37,037 bases of DNA from positions 1-37,037 of the forward strand of contig CACBQD010000016.1 in the NCBI GenBank assembly GCA_902541285.1, given 5' to 3'. Numbering within the stretch: position 1 is the stretch's first letter; every line of letters begins with the position of its first letter. The position numbers and the translations under genes are program-made. This DNA comes from an uncultured Pelagibacteraceae bacterium (lineage in GTDB: Bacteria > Pseudomonadota > Alphaproteobacteria > Pelagibacterales > Pelagibacteraceae). Below are positions 1 through 9,088 of this stretch, one piece after another. The notes beneath the pieces were generated by a model. The model worked only from the letters and a program-made list of their open reading frames with translations. It searched no databases and was not told where the DNA came from.

Positions 1-639
1 GAAATCTTTATTCCAGGTCCAGCTGGTAGATTGGAAGCAAAGTATTTTAAAAGTAAAAAAAATACTTCTCCTATTGCTTTAGTGCTCCACCCACACCCTC
101 AATATGGAGGAACAATGAATAACAAAGTTGTTGTCGATACTTTTCAAACTTTTGTGGATAATAATTTTTCAGTTTGTAGGGTAAATTTCAGAGGTGTTGG
201 AAAAAGTGATGGTGAATTTGATAATGGCCAGGGTGAACTTGCGGATGCAGCTGCAGCTTTAGATTGGCTAGAGAGAGAAAATTTTGATAACTCGCAATGT
301 TGGATTTCAGGATTTTCTTTTGGTTCTCTTATAGCAATGCAGTTACTAATGAGAAGACCTGAAATAAATAGATTTATTGCTGTATCACCTCAACCTAATG
401 TGTACGATTTTTCATTTTTATCACCCTGTCCGACCTCTGGTTTAATAATACATGGCAAGAAAGATGAGTTAGTTCCTTTTGATGATATAAATGATTTAAA
501 TAAAAGATTAAGTGCTCAAAAAGGGATTAAAGTAGAGTTTGATATTATTTCAGAAGCAAATCATTTTTTTTCAAAAGCAGATGCTTCCTTGGTAAAATCT
601 TTAAATAAATATATAAAAAAAGAAACAGCCTTATATTAA
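1..639 (+). CDS. alpha/beta hydrolase, COG2945-like (5' end cut by window)
   Basis: The reading frame is open from base 1, so the gene starts at or just before the window. The first visible residues, EIFIPGPAGRLEAKY, match the usual N-terminus of this small alphaproteobacterial hydrolase family, so probably only a few residues are missing. A TTG at base 31 lies inside this conserved stretch and is unlikely to be the start. Numbering from base 1, the likely catalytic triad is Ser106 in the nucleophile elbow G-F-S-F-G, Asp155 in KKDELVPF and His188 in EANHFF. The early HPHPQYGGTMNN segment is the family's oxyanion-hole region. The fold is clear but the natural substrate is unknown; cytoplasmic esterase-like activity is inference. 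Its stop codon shares the palindrome TTAA with the convergent anmK stop. Confidence 0.85.
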   Translation, partial: EIFIPGPAGRLEAKYFKSKKNTSPIALVLHPHPQYGGTMNNKVVVDTFQTFVDNNFSVCRVNFRGVGKSDGEFDNGQGELADAAAALDWLERENFDNSQCWISGFSFGSLIAMQLLMRRPEINRFIAVSPQPNVYDFSFLSPCPTSGLIIHGKKDELVPFDDINDLNKRLSAQKGIKVEFDIISEANHFFSKADASLVKSLNKYIKKETALY

Positions 640-1733
640 AAATTTATTTTAATTTCACCTCCTGTAACAGGATTTAAAACATTAGTTGTAGAAGGATAAC
701 TAATTATTTTATTAAGATATGATCTAATTGATAAATATGCAAATGCTTGGGATTCTATAAAATCACCATCTACACTAAATTCATCTATTAGTTTAATTTT
801 ATATTTCAATAATTTCTTTATATGATTTACTAATACTAAATTTCTCCTACCTCCACCACATAAAATAATTTCTATTTCATTATCAAAATTTTTTTTTATA
901 TTTTGTGAAATTATTAATGCTGTAAAATATGTTAATGTAGCAACTGCATCTTCAAATTCTAAACCTTTAACAAAACTAAAATCGAATTCATTTCTATCAA
1001 AAGAATGCTTTTGTTGTACATTATAAAACTCATGTTCGTAAAATTGATTGATTATATCTTTATTTATGTTTCCAGATAACGCTATATCTCCATTTTTATC
1101 ATAATCTATTCCTTTTGTTTTTTTTAAGTACTCATCCATTAAAACATTTCCGGGACCAATATCTTTTGCAGCTAAAGTATCATTAAAACAATAGGTATAA
1201 TTTGATATGCCTCCAATATTTAAAATTAATGTAGGATTATTTATCTTAAATTTATTTATTAAAAGTTTATGATAAATAGGAGTTAACGGAGCACCTTCTC
1301 CATTATTTTTAATATCATTTGCTCTAAAGTTATAAATAACTTTTTCTTTTAATTCTTGAGAGAGTAAATTTGCATCTCCCATTTGTATAGAATATCCATC
1401 TTTAGGTTTATGAATTATCGTTTGTCCATGAAAGCCGATTAATTGAATATTTAAATTATTTTCACTAATAATTTTCTTTGATATTTTTGAATGATAAAGA
1501 GTTAGATCTCTTTCTAAAGATTTATAAGTGCTTATATTTTCCTCTATATCTGCTCTATTATTTATATTTGGAATAAAAGAAGAAAGTCTTTTTCTAAATT
1601 CTTCAGGATAATTGAAGTACTTATTATCTATTATATCTAAATTATTTTCACCATCTGATTTGATAATACTTGCATCAATACCGTCAAGAGATGTACCACT
1701 CATTAAACCCAGTGCTATAAAAGAATTATCCAT
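636..1733 (-). CDS. anmK: anhydro-N-acetylmuramic acid kinase
   Basis: AnmK opens and phosphorylates 1,6-anhydro-MurNAc released from peptidoglycan turnover, giving MurNAc-6-phosphate in the cytoplasm for wall recycling. The protein is 365 aa, full length for the family. The phosphate-binding motif GLMSGTSLDGID is at residues 9-20, followed by IGFHGQTIIHKP, the GDANLL segment, DIGPGNVLMDEYL and the glycine-rich CGGGRRN near the C-terminus. All of these are typical of the ASKHA-fold AnmK family. It is divergent from tyrS with 47 bp between the start codons, a common alphaproteobacterial arrangement. The rest of the recycling route (for example the MurNAc-6-P etherase) is not in this window. 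Confidence 0.93.
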   Translation of the reverse strand: MDNSFIALGLMSGTSLDGIDASIIKSDGENNLDIIDNKYFNYPEEFRKRLSSFIPNINNRADIEENISTYKSLERDLTLYHSKISKKIISENNLNIQLIGFHGQTIIHKPKDGYSIQMGDANLLSQELKEKVIYNFRANDIKNNGEGAPLTPIYHKLLINKFKINNPTLILNIGGISNYTYCFNDTLAAKDIGPGNVLMDEYLKKTKGIDYDKNGDIALSGNINKDIINQFYEHEFYNVQQKHSFDRNEFDFSFVKGLEFEDAVATLTYFTALIISQNIKKNFDNEIEIILCGGGRRNLVLVNHIKKLLKYKIKLIDEFSVDGDFIESQAFAYLSIRSYLNKIISYPSTTNVLNPVTGGEIKINF

Positions 1734-1780
1734 TATTGATTATTATTTTTATTTAAATATGTATATTAAAAGTACCATTT

Positions 1781-3004
1781 ATGAATGAATTTTTAAAAGA
1801 ATTTAAAGACAGAGGATATTTTTATCAATGCACAGACGAAAAAGCTCTTTCAAAAAAGCTGAATGAAGAGAGTATAAAAGGATATATAGGCTTTGATTGC
1901 ACTGCTCAAAGTTTACACGTTGGTAGTTTGCTTCAAATAATGTGCTTAAGATTAATGCAAAAACATGGACATAAACCAATTGTTTTGCTTGGTGGAGGAA
2001 CTACTAGAATAGGAGATCCATCTGGTAAAGATAAAACAAGAAAAATTTTAGAAGAAAATGAAATAGAAAAAAATATAAAAAGTATAGAGAACATACTAAA
2101 AAAATTTTTAGAGACAGAAAATGAAAAAGTGGCTCCAGTTTTTGTTAACAACTACAGTTGGTTAAAAAATTTAAACTATATATCTTTTCTAAGAGACATA
2201 GGAAAACATTTTACTATAAATAAAATGTTAAGTTTTGATAGTGTAAGATTAAGATTAGAGAGAGAGCAATCATTAAGTTATATGGAATTTAATTATATGA
2301 TTTTGCAAGCGTACGATTTTCTAGAATTAAATAAGACAGAGAATTGTTTGCTTCAAATTGGAGGATCGGATCAATGGGGTAATATTGTAAACGGAGTTGA
2401 ACTAATTAAAAGATATTCATCTAACGAAGTTTATGGTTTAACAACAGAACTTATAACTTTATCATCAGGTGCTAAGATGGGTAAAACTGAAAGTGGCGCT
2501 ATTTGGTTAGATAAAAAATTATTTTCGGTTTTTGATTATTGGCAATTTTGGAGAAATGTTGATGATAAAGATGTATTAAAATTTCTTAAGATGTTTACAG
2601 ATTTAAATTTAAGCGAAATAGAGAGAATAAGTAATCATGAAATTAATGAACAAAAAATTATTTTAGCTAATGAGACTACGTCTATTCTTCATGGAGCTAA
2701 TGAGGCTGCTAAAGCAGAAGAAATAGCTAAGAATTCTTTTTCTGAGAACTCGTCTGGAGAAAATCTGCCAAATACAAAAATAGATGTCTCTAATATTGGT
2801 AATGATGTAGTTAATTTAGTCTCAATTATTGATAAAAACTTATCTAAAAGCGAAATAAGAAGACTAATAAAATCTAATGGTATTAAAATCAATAATGAAA
2901 TTATTTCAGATGATAAATTTATAATTTCAAATGAGCTTATGAAAAAAAAAAATTTTATTAAGGTCTCTATCGGTAAGAAAAAACACTATAAAATAGTAAC
3001 TTAA
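1781..3004 (+). CDS. tyrS: tyrosyl-tRNA synthetase
   Basis: This class I aminoacyl-tRNA synthetase charges tRNA-Tyr. The protein is 407 aa. The HIGH-type motif is HVGS at residues 46-49, preceded by the tyrosine-pocket segment GFDCTAQSLH. The tyrosine-recognising stretch QIGGSDQWGN is present, and the KMSKS loop reads KMGKT at residues 232-236, a variant common in bacterial TyrRS. The last roughly 65 residues (RRLIKSNGIKIN and onward) form the S4-like RNA-binding domain. It is divergent from anmK and convergent with the AsmA-like gene. Its stop codon and the neighbour's stop share a TTAA, leaving no intergenic terminator. Confidence 0.96.
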   Translation: MNEFLKEFKDRGYFYQCTDEKALSKKLNEESIKGYIGFDCTAQSLHVGSLLQIMCLRLMQKHGHKPIVLLGGGTTRIGDPSGKDKTRKILEENEIEKNIKSIENILKKFLETENEKVAPVFVNNYSWLKNLNYISFLRDIGKHFTINKMLSFDSVRLRLEREQSLSYMEFNYMILQAYDFLELNKTENCLLQIGGSDQWGNIVNGVELIKRYSSNEVYGLTTELITLSSGAKMGKTESGAIWLDKKLFSVFDYWQFWRNVDDKDVLKFLKMFTDLNLSEIERISNHEINEQKIILANETTSILHGANEAAKAEEIAKNSFSENSSGENLPNTKIDVSNIGNDVVNLVSIIDKNLSKSEIRRLIKSNGIKINNEIISDDKFIISNELMKKKNFIKVSIGKKKHYKIVT

Positions 3005-5583
3005 TTAGAAATTTTCTCCAAAGTTCTTGTAATAAATCTTGGGGTTAGAGTTTTTATTGGATTAACTGTAGATTTAAGTTTTTTCGGTGGCCCTTTAATT
3101 TTAAAACTTACACCAAATACTCCTTCTCCAATTTTTTTTCCGACTAATATATCACCTAACATTGGTATTTTTGAAATTGTTTTATTAACAGTTGTTGCCG
3201 GCACAAGCGTTCCTTTCAAACTAGTTAATTCATCTTTTACGATATAACCTTCCATCATAAGTGAAATTGCTGGGCCTATTGCATACATCTCTTTTATTTT
3301 AGTGTTATTTCCTAAAGTTTCATAATCCATCTCGAAATCAGTAAATCGTATACCTTCGCCAGTAAGAAGATCAGCTATCCCTTGAAGAGATGCTAATGTT
3401 AAAAGTTTAGCAAGAACAGGAACTTCTTGGACTTTAAAATCATTAATTTTTAAATTTGATATTGTTTTACCTTCATAATTAGATGACTCGTATATCAATT
3501 TACCCTCCTTAAAACCCCTAATGAATTTGAAATTTTTTATAAAAGGTTCAGGATGCTCTATTTCTAAAAATGTAATTTTTTGTTTTTTATCATTAGTAAA
3601 GATATTTAATTTAAATTTTCTCTTATTATTTAATTTTGCATTTATATTTGAGTTAAAAACTTTGTTACCCTTTATTTGTATTTCACCTTTAACATTTGAT
3701 AAATAAGACGAGTTATCGACAAAATATCTTCCAATATCTAAATAAATATAAGTGTTCAAATTTTTGAAATTAGAAAATATCGATTTTGAGGAATTTACTA
3801 ATATATTTTTTATGTTTTTAGATCCATCAAATTGACTGCTGGTTAAGTAATAATTGGTATTAACTTTCTTAAATTCTAATTTATTATCTTTTTCGTTTTT
3901 GTTAATTATATCGATTTTAAATAAATCTAAACTTTTAATTTTATCGTTTTTTCCTATTTCAAGATTTTCGACAATAATACTTTTTTCTTCTTCATTAAAA
4001 TTTATATTTTTGAAAATTATTTCATTATTGTCTTTGTAAATTCCATTTATATTCAATTCAGATTTTATATCTGCCTTTTTTAGATAATCTAACTCTTCAA
4101 TATCTATTTCTGCGCTATCTAGGTCTAAATCTAAATCAAAAAAGTAATTATTATCTTTTTTTTCAACATTCAAAGACACATTTTCATTTATATTATTAAT
4201 AGAATATTTACTTTTTAATTTAAATTTAAATTTTTTATTTTTGTAATCTAAATCTAAATGACTATTGCTAAATTTTATTTGATTTTTAAAATTACTAAAA
4301 TATTTTTTTATTCTTTGCGATTCATAGTCAATTAAAATACTTTCAGATTTTAAAATAGATTTAATACTAAAATTTTGAATTTCATTTTTTTTATTTAATT
4401 TAAAACTTATTAAATTTTCTGATGCGAATGTGATATCTTGGTCTTGAAGACTAAAATTTTTAAATTGAACAAATTTTTTAAATTCTTTAGAGTTTATTTT
4501 GCTTTTTGTATTACTTAAATCTATATTGACTAACGCATCTTTGTTTTGTTTTTTTCTATAGACTACATTAATTAAATTTTTTGTTTTGTTATTATTGTAT
4601 TTATTATTTTGAAATAAAAAATTGCTATTTAAAACAATTTTTAACTCTTCTTTAATGTAATTAATTAAAATATTCCCATCTTTAAAATATATGAAATCTT
4701 GGTATTTTGATTTTGTAAATAACTCGTCAAAATTTAATTTTGATCTAATACTTAAATCTTTAATATTAAGTTTTTTATCAATTTTAAATGACAATTCATT
4801 CTCTGAGCTTAAATTTATATTTCTATCATCAATTAAATCTAAATTAATATTTATAAATTTTTTGTAATTTTTTAAATTAATTTTAGTTTCATTTGTTTTA
4901 AAATTTCCTGAGATTTCGAAATAATTATTATTTTTTTTAATTCTTATTTTTTCTGAAGCTATTAAAAATTTATCAAGTGATAATTCTATTTCATTTAAAT
5001 TTATAACGTCCTGATCTACTAAAAAATCAAATTTAACATTTTCAATTTTTGATTGGTTAGGTAATTTTATTTCTGCATCTTTTACTGTTCCATTGAAAGT
5101 ATATTTAACGTTTTTGAGACTTTTTTTATCAAATGTTATATTGGATATTATTTTTACTCTACCCTTTGTAATTTGTTTGAAAATTAAATTTCTTGCTAAA
5201 TTAAAGTTATATTCATTTATAAAATCAACAAATCGATCAATATCATTTTCTTTGGAAATTATTGATATTTCGGAAATTGAGTTTTTATTGCTTATATATT
5301 CAAAAATATTTAAATCAAATTTTATATTTTCTAAGTCAATATTTTTTTCATTAATTGCTATTTGAGGATCCAAGGTAGAAATCTCGAATTCAAAATTAGA
5401 AAGATTTAATTTAAAATTCACTTCATTTAATTTTAATTTTATCTTTGGATCAATCTCTTTAACTTTTTCATTTATTAATGTATTAAAATTATCTGTTTTA
5501 ATTCCTGTTGTTGTTAGGAATATTAAAATTGAAATGATGATTGTAATTACTGAAATTATGATTATAGAAATTAATTTACGCAT
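3001..5583 (-). CDS. AsmA/YhdP-like envelope protein
   Basis: This 860-aa protein has one N-terminal membrane anchor (about residues 4-24, almost all I/L/V/S/T). A long Lys/Asn/Ile-rich region of repetitive beta-strand character follows, then a conserved C-terminal AsmA-like domain. The recognisable tail includes GEGIRFTDFEMDYETLGN, SLKGTLVPATTVN, IPMLGDILVGKKIGEGVFGV and KSTVNPIKTLTP, which is the alphaproteobacterial AsmA_2/YhdP pattern. Known relatives span the periplasm and are implicated in moving phospholipids between inner and outer membranes; that role here is inference. It is shorter than YhdP of enterics (above 1200 aa). The start overlaps the end of prfB by 8 bp, so the two are probably co-transcribed and translationally coupled. 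Confidence 0.8.
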   Translation of the reverse strand: MRKLISIIIISVITIIISILIFLTTTGIKTDNFNTLINEKVKEIDPKIKLKLNEVNFKLNLSNFEFEISTLDPQIAINEKNIDLENIKFDLNIFEYISNKNSISEISIISKENDIDRFVDFINEYNFNLARNLIFKQITKGRVKIISNITFDKKSLKNVKYTFNGTVKDAEIKLPNQSKIENVKFDFLVDQDVINLNEIELSLDKFLIASEKIRIKKNNNYFEISGNFKTNETKINLKNYKKFININLDLIDDRNINLSSENELSFKIDKKLNIKDLSIRSKLNFDELFTKSKYQDFIYFKDGNILINYIKEELKIVLNSNFLFQNNKYNNNKTKNLINVVYRKKQNKDALVNIDLSNTKSKINSKEFKKFVQFKNFSLQDQDITFASENLISFKLNKKNEIQNFSIKSILKSESILIDYESQRIKKYFSNFKNQIKFSNSHLDLDYKNKKFKFKLKSKYSINNINENVSLNVEKKDNNYFFDLDLDLDSAEIDIEELDYLKKADIKSELNINGIYKDNNEIIFKNINFNEEEKSIIVENLEIGKNDKIKSLDLFKIDIINKNEKDNKLEFKKVNTNYYLTSSQFDGSKNIKNILVNSSKSIFSNFKNLNTYIYLDIGRYFVDNSSYLSNVKGEIQIKGNKVFNSNINAKLNNKRKFKLNIFTNDKKQKITFLEIEHPEPFIKNFKFIRGFKEGKLIYESSNYEGKTISNLKINDFKVQEVPVLAKLLTLASLQGIADLLTGEGIRFTDFEMDYETLGNNTKIKEMYAIGPAISLMMEGYIVKDELTSLKGTLVPATTVNKTISKIPMLGDILVGKKIGEGVFGVSFKIKGPPKKLKSTVNPIKTLTPRFITRTLEKISN

Positions 5584-6674
5584 TAAATTTATATAAAGAA
5601 CTTTCTAAAAAATTATCTATTTCACCATCCAATACTTTTTCAGGACTAGAACTTTCAAAATTAGTTCTATTATCTTTTACCATTTTATAAGGATGTAATA
5701 CATATGATCTAATTTGATGACCCCAACCAATCTCTGATTTAGCATTTTCAATATTTTCGCTCTCTTTTTCTTTTTTCTTTAGTTCATAATCATAAAGTCT
5801 GGCTTTTAACATGTTCATACAAGTTTCTTTATTTTTATGTTGAGACCTTTCGTTTTGACATTGTACCACAATTTTAGTTGGTAAATGTGTTATTCTCACT
5901 GCGCTATCTGTTGTATTTACGTGTTGTCCTCCAGCACCACTAGATCGATAGGTATCTATTCTTAAATCTTTTTCCAAAATTTCAATATCAATATTTTCAG
6001 ATATTACAGGATATACCCAGACACTTGCAAAACTAGTATGTCGTCTAGCCCCCGAATCAAATGGAGAAATTCTTACAAGTCTATGTATCCCCGACTCATT
6101 TTTTAATAATCCATTTATGTAGTCACCACTAATCTTTATTATTGAAGATTTTATTCCTGCTTCATCTCCTTTATGTTCACTAATAATTTCAATTTTATAA
6201 TTTTTTTTGTTTGCCCACTTCATATACATTCTTCTTAGCATATCAGCCCAATCTTGGCTTTCAGTCCCTCCTGCACCAGCATGGAATTCTAAGTAACTAT
6301 CAAAAGTATCGTTTTCATTTGATAAAAAACATCTGATTTCAATTTGTTTTATTTTATTAAATATAGTTTTAATATTTATCTCAGTTTCTTTGATAATTTC
6401 ATTGTTATTTTCTTCAATTGCCAGATTAAGTATATCAAACAAATCCTTACTTTCTCTTGATATTAAATCGTAGCTATTTAAAAGTTTTTCTAAATTTGTT
6501 TTTTCTTTAAGAATATTTTCAGCATATTTTTTGTTCTGCCAAAAATCGGGTTTTTCTATTAGTTTGATAAAATTTTTTATTTTTTTAGAAATATTATTCT
6601 TTTCAAAGAAACTCCTTTATTCTTTGACTAATTTTTTCAATATCAGATTTTATATTTAAGATTTCTTGATCCAT
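5576..6674 (-). CDS. prfB: peptide chain release factor 2 (programmed +1 frameshift)
   Basis: RF2 terminates translation at UGA and UAA. The gene is in two frames. An ATG at 6674 begins a 23-codon leader ending in CTT, then an in-frame TGA at 6605-6603. A +1 shift skips one base and continues through the frame ending at 5576. The joined product is 23 + 342 = 365 aa, the same length as E. coli RF2. The stop-recognition tripeptide SPF falls at about residues 203-205 and the catalytic GGQ, in GAGGQHVNTTDSAVR, at about 248-250. Taking the internal Met at 6442 as the start would discard the N-terminal domain and is wrong. The start codon overlaps the mrcA stop as TAATG, and the gene overlaps the AsmA-like gene by 8 bp. 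Confidence 0.95.
6602..6617 (-). promoter_or_regulatory. prfB programmed +1 ribosomal frameshift site
   Basis: The minus strand reads AAGGAG-TTT-CTT-TGA-A. It has an internal Shine-Dalgarno-like AAGGAG (6617-6612), three bases of spacing, the slippery codon CTT in the P site, and the in-frame stop TGA followed by A. E. coli prfB has the same architecture (AGGGGG-UAU-CUU-UGA-C) with identical spacing. When RF2 is scarce the ribosome pauses at UGA and slips from CUU to UUU. This makes RF2 synthesis self-regulating. Confidence 0.93.
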
Positions 6675-9007
6675 TAGTAAAATTTTAATATATTTGAGGT
6701 ATTAAATCTACTGTCAATATTATTAGTTAAAATATCTGATTTATCATCAATTTTTTTAAAAGCTTCAATTATTGAATTTTTTGTTCTGGAATTAACTTTT
6801 TCTCCAGTATTGGCATCGATTACCATCATTTTTATATTTTCTGCAACTTTAAAAGGTCTGGCGTTATAAGTATTGGCTGTATTTTTGATAAAATCTTTAA
6901 ACACTGGCATTGCAGTTTTTGAACCAGTCTCAAATTTACCAAGACTTCTAGGATTATCGTAACCTATGTAAACACCTACAACTAGGTTTGATGTGTATCC
7001 TATAAACCAAGTGTCAGTATTTTTATTCGTTGTTCCAGTCTTTCCAGCTAATTCAAGATTTAAGTCTTTCAAACCTTTTCCTGTCCCTCTCTCTATAACC
7101 CCTTTTAACATTGAAGTTATTTGATATGCGGTCTGAGGTGAAAAAATTTGTTGATACTTGCTTTTGATTATAGGAATATTTTTTCCTTCATAAGAAATTA
7201 AGTCACAATTTTCACAATATCTTTTTTCGTTATTAAATATTGTCTTTCCTTCGCTATCTTGAATTCTATCAATTAAAATTGGATTAACTAATTTACCACC
7301 ATTTAAAAATGAACAGTATGCACTTGTAATTTTTAAAAGTGTGGTCTCTGCTGAACCTAATGATACGGACATTAACTCGTCAGGATTTTCATAAATATTT
7401 AATTTTTTTGAAAAATTTACAATTTTATCTATCCCAAGTTCTTGTGCTATTCTGACTGTCATCAAATTTCTTGATTTTTCAATGCCGGTTCTTAACGTTG
7501 ACGGTCCATAAAATTTTTTTCCATAATTTTCTGGTTTCCACATTTTTAAATCATTACCTTGATCCAAAACAATTGGAGCATCTAAAACTAATGTGTTTGG
7601 CAAAAAATTATTTTCTAAAGCAAGAGCATATATAAATGGTTTAAAAGCAGATCCAGGTTGACGCTTTGCCTGTGAGGCTCTATTGAATTCGCTTTTTTTA
7701 AAACTAAAACCTCCAGATAGTGCAAGAACTCTTCCACTATAAGGATCCATTACCACTATTCCACCATTTACTTTGGGTAATTGCTTTAATGTATAGTTTC
7801 CTTCAGATATTTTCTTTACGTAAATTATATCATTTTTTTTAAATAAAGATTTAAATTCTTTTCGTGTCCAGTCTATATCATTAAAATTTATAATACCTTT
7901 TTTGTTATTTTGAGTTTCAATTACTGTCTCAAATTTATCAATTCTTTTAACAATCGCCAATTCCCATCCTAATGATTTTTCTAAATAAAATTTTGAGAGA
8001 TCCTTTTTCCAATTTTTATATTTTTTATTTGTTAATGCACCTCTCCAACCTTTTCTTTTATCGAATTCTTGAAGTCCTTTTCTTAACGATTGTGTTGCGA
8101 TTTTTTGTAAATTTAAATCTAGGGGTGTTTTAATATTAAAACCCTGTTTATATACTTTATCAAAACCATAATTATCAATCACCTCTTTTCTCACATCTTC
8201 TACATAATACCTTGAATCCTCTAAATAAATTTTTTTTCTTTTTTTCAATTTAATTTCAGTTTTTGTTAATTTAGAATATTCGACTTTATTAATAAATTTA
8301 TTATCAAGCATATTCTTTAAAACCAAATTTCTTCTAAATTTTGCCAAATCAGGATTTTTATATGGATTATATTTACTTGGAGCTTTAGGTAGGGCAGCTA
8401 ATAAAGCAGCATCTGCATAATTGAGTTCACTAATAGGTTTGTCAAAATATCTTAAGCTGGCTGATGCAATTCCATAACTTCCTTCACCTAAATAAATTTG
8501 ATTTAAATAAAGCTCTAATATTCTTTTTTTTGAGAGTACACGCTCTATTCTGAAAGCTAGTATTGCTTCTTTTATTTTCCTATCAATACTAACTTCATTA
8601 GACAAAAGAAAATTTTTCGCAACTTGTTGTGTAATTGTTGAGGCTCCCTCAAGTCTTTTTGAATAAATAATGTTAAAAATGTTATTTTTTATTGCTCTAA
8701 CAACACCCTTCGCATCAACTCCAGGGTGATCAAAAAAGTTTTTGTCCTCTGCAGATAAAAAAGCATTAATTACTGTTTGAGATATAGCTGTGTATGGCAC
8801 AAATATTCTTTTTTCAGATGAAAAATCACTAACCAATACTCCATTTCCAGAATATAGCTTGCTAGATACTGGAGGTTTATAACTTTTAAGATATTTGTAG
8901 TCTGGCAATTTATTAGAATATGTCCAAAGTAAAGATATAATTAGCACTAAAATTATAGTTGATGAGAGTAATCCAAATATTATTATTCTTTTAAAAAATC
9001 TTTGCAT
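6674..9007 (-). CDS. mrcA: penicillin-binding protein 1A (bifunctional peptidoglycan synthase)
   Basis: This class A PBP polymerises glycan strands and cross-links peptides in the periplasm. The protein is 777 aa. One N-terminal membrane anchor spans about residues 7-28. The GT51 glycosyltransferase domain has catalytic Glu87 in SAEDKNFFDHPG and the GASTITQQVAKN motif at 121-132. The transpeptidase domain has Ser453 in the SxxK box SAFK (453-456), an SRN box, and KTGTT starting at Lys656. It is divergent from rne with 81 bp between start codons; no clear promoter stood out there. It is coupled to prfB through TAATG. Many alphaproteobacteria carry an amidase gene (amiC) between rne and mrcA; none is here. 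Confidence 0.95.
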   Translation of the reverse strand: MQRFFKRIIIFGLLSSTIILVLIISLLWTYSNKLPDYKYLKSYKPPVSSKLYSGNGVLVSDFSSEKRIFVPYTAISQTVINAFLSAEDKNFFDHPGVDAKGVVRAIKNNIFNIIYSKRLEGASTITQQVAKNFLLSNEVSIDRKIKEAILAFRIERVLSKKRILELYLNQIYLGEGSYGIASASLRYFDKPISELNYADAALLAALPKAPSKYNPYKNPDLAKFRRNLVLKNMLDNKFINKVEYSKLTKTEIKLKKRKKIYLEDSRYYVEDVRKEVIDNYGFDKVYKQGFNIKTPLDLNLQKIATQSLRKGLQEFDKRKGWRGALTNKKYKNWKKDLSKFYLEKSLGWELAIVKRIDKFETVIETQNNKKGIINFNDIDWTRKEFKSLFKKNDIIYVKKISEGNYTLKQLPKVNGGIVVMDPYSGRVLALSGGFSFKKSEFNRASQAKRQPGSAFKPFIYALALENNFLPNTLVLDAPIVLDQGNDLKMWKPENYGKKFYGPSTLRTGIEKSRNLMTVRIAQELGIDKIVNFSKKLNIYENPDELMSVSLGSAETTLLKITSAYCSFLNGGKLVNPILIDRIQDSEGKTIFNNEKRYCENCDLISYEGKNIPIIKSKYQQIFSPQTAYQITSMLKGVIERGTGKGLKDLNLELAGKTGTTNKNTDTWFIGYTSNLVVGVYIGYDNPRSLGKFETGSKTAMPVFKDFIKNTANTYNARPFKVAENIKMMVIDANTGEKVNSRTKNSIIEAFKKIDDKSDILTNNIDSRFNTSNILKFY

Positions 9008-9088
9008 TTTGGTTTAAATATTCTATGAATTTGTTATTGTTAAGGCACAGAATTTATTAAACTAAAATATGAAAAAATCTTTAAAATT

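Noticed and set aside
3521..5365. Several 60-90-codon open frames on the + strand opposite the AsmA-like gene
   Set aside because: They are rich in Phe/Leu/Ile/Ser because they are the complement of a Lys/Asn-rich gene. They have no start signals or recognisable motifs, and the minus-strand gene is clearly coding.
5576..6442. prfB as a 288-aa gene starting at the internal Met, or as a pseudogene
   Set aside because: The upstream 23-codon leader, the canonical frameshift site and the exact 365-aa joined length show an intact recoded gene.
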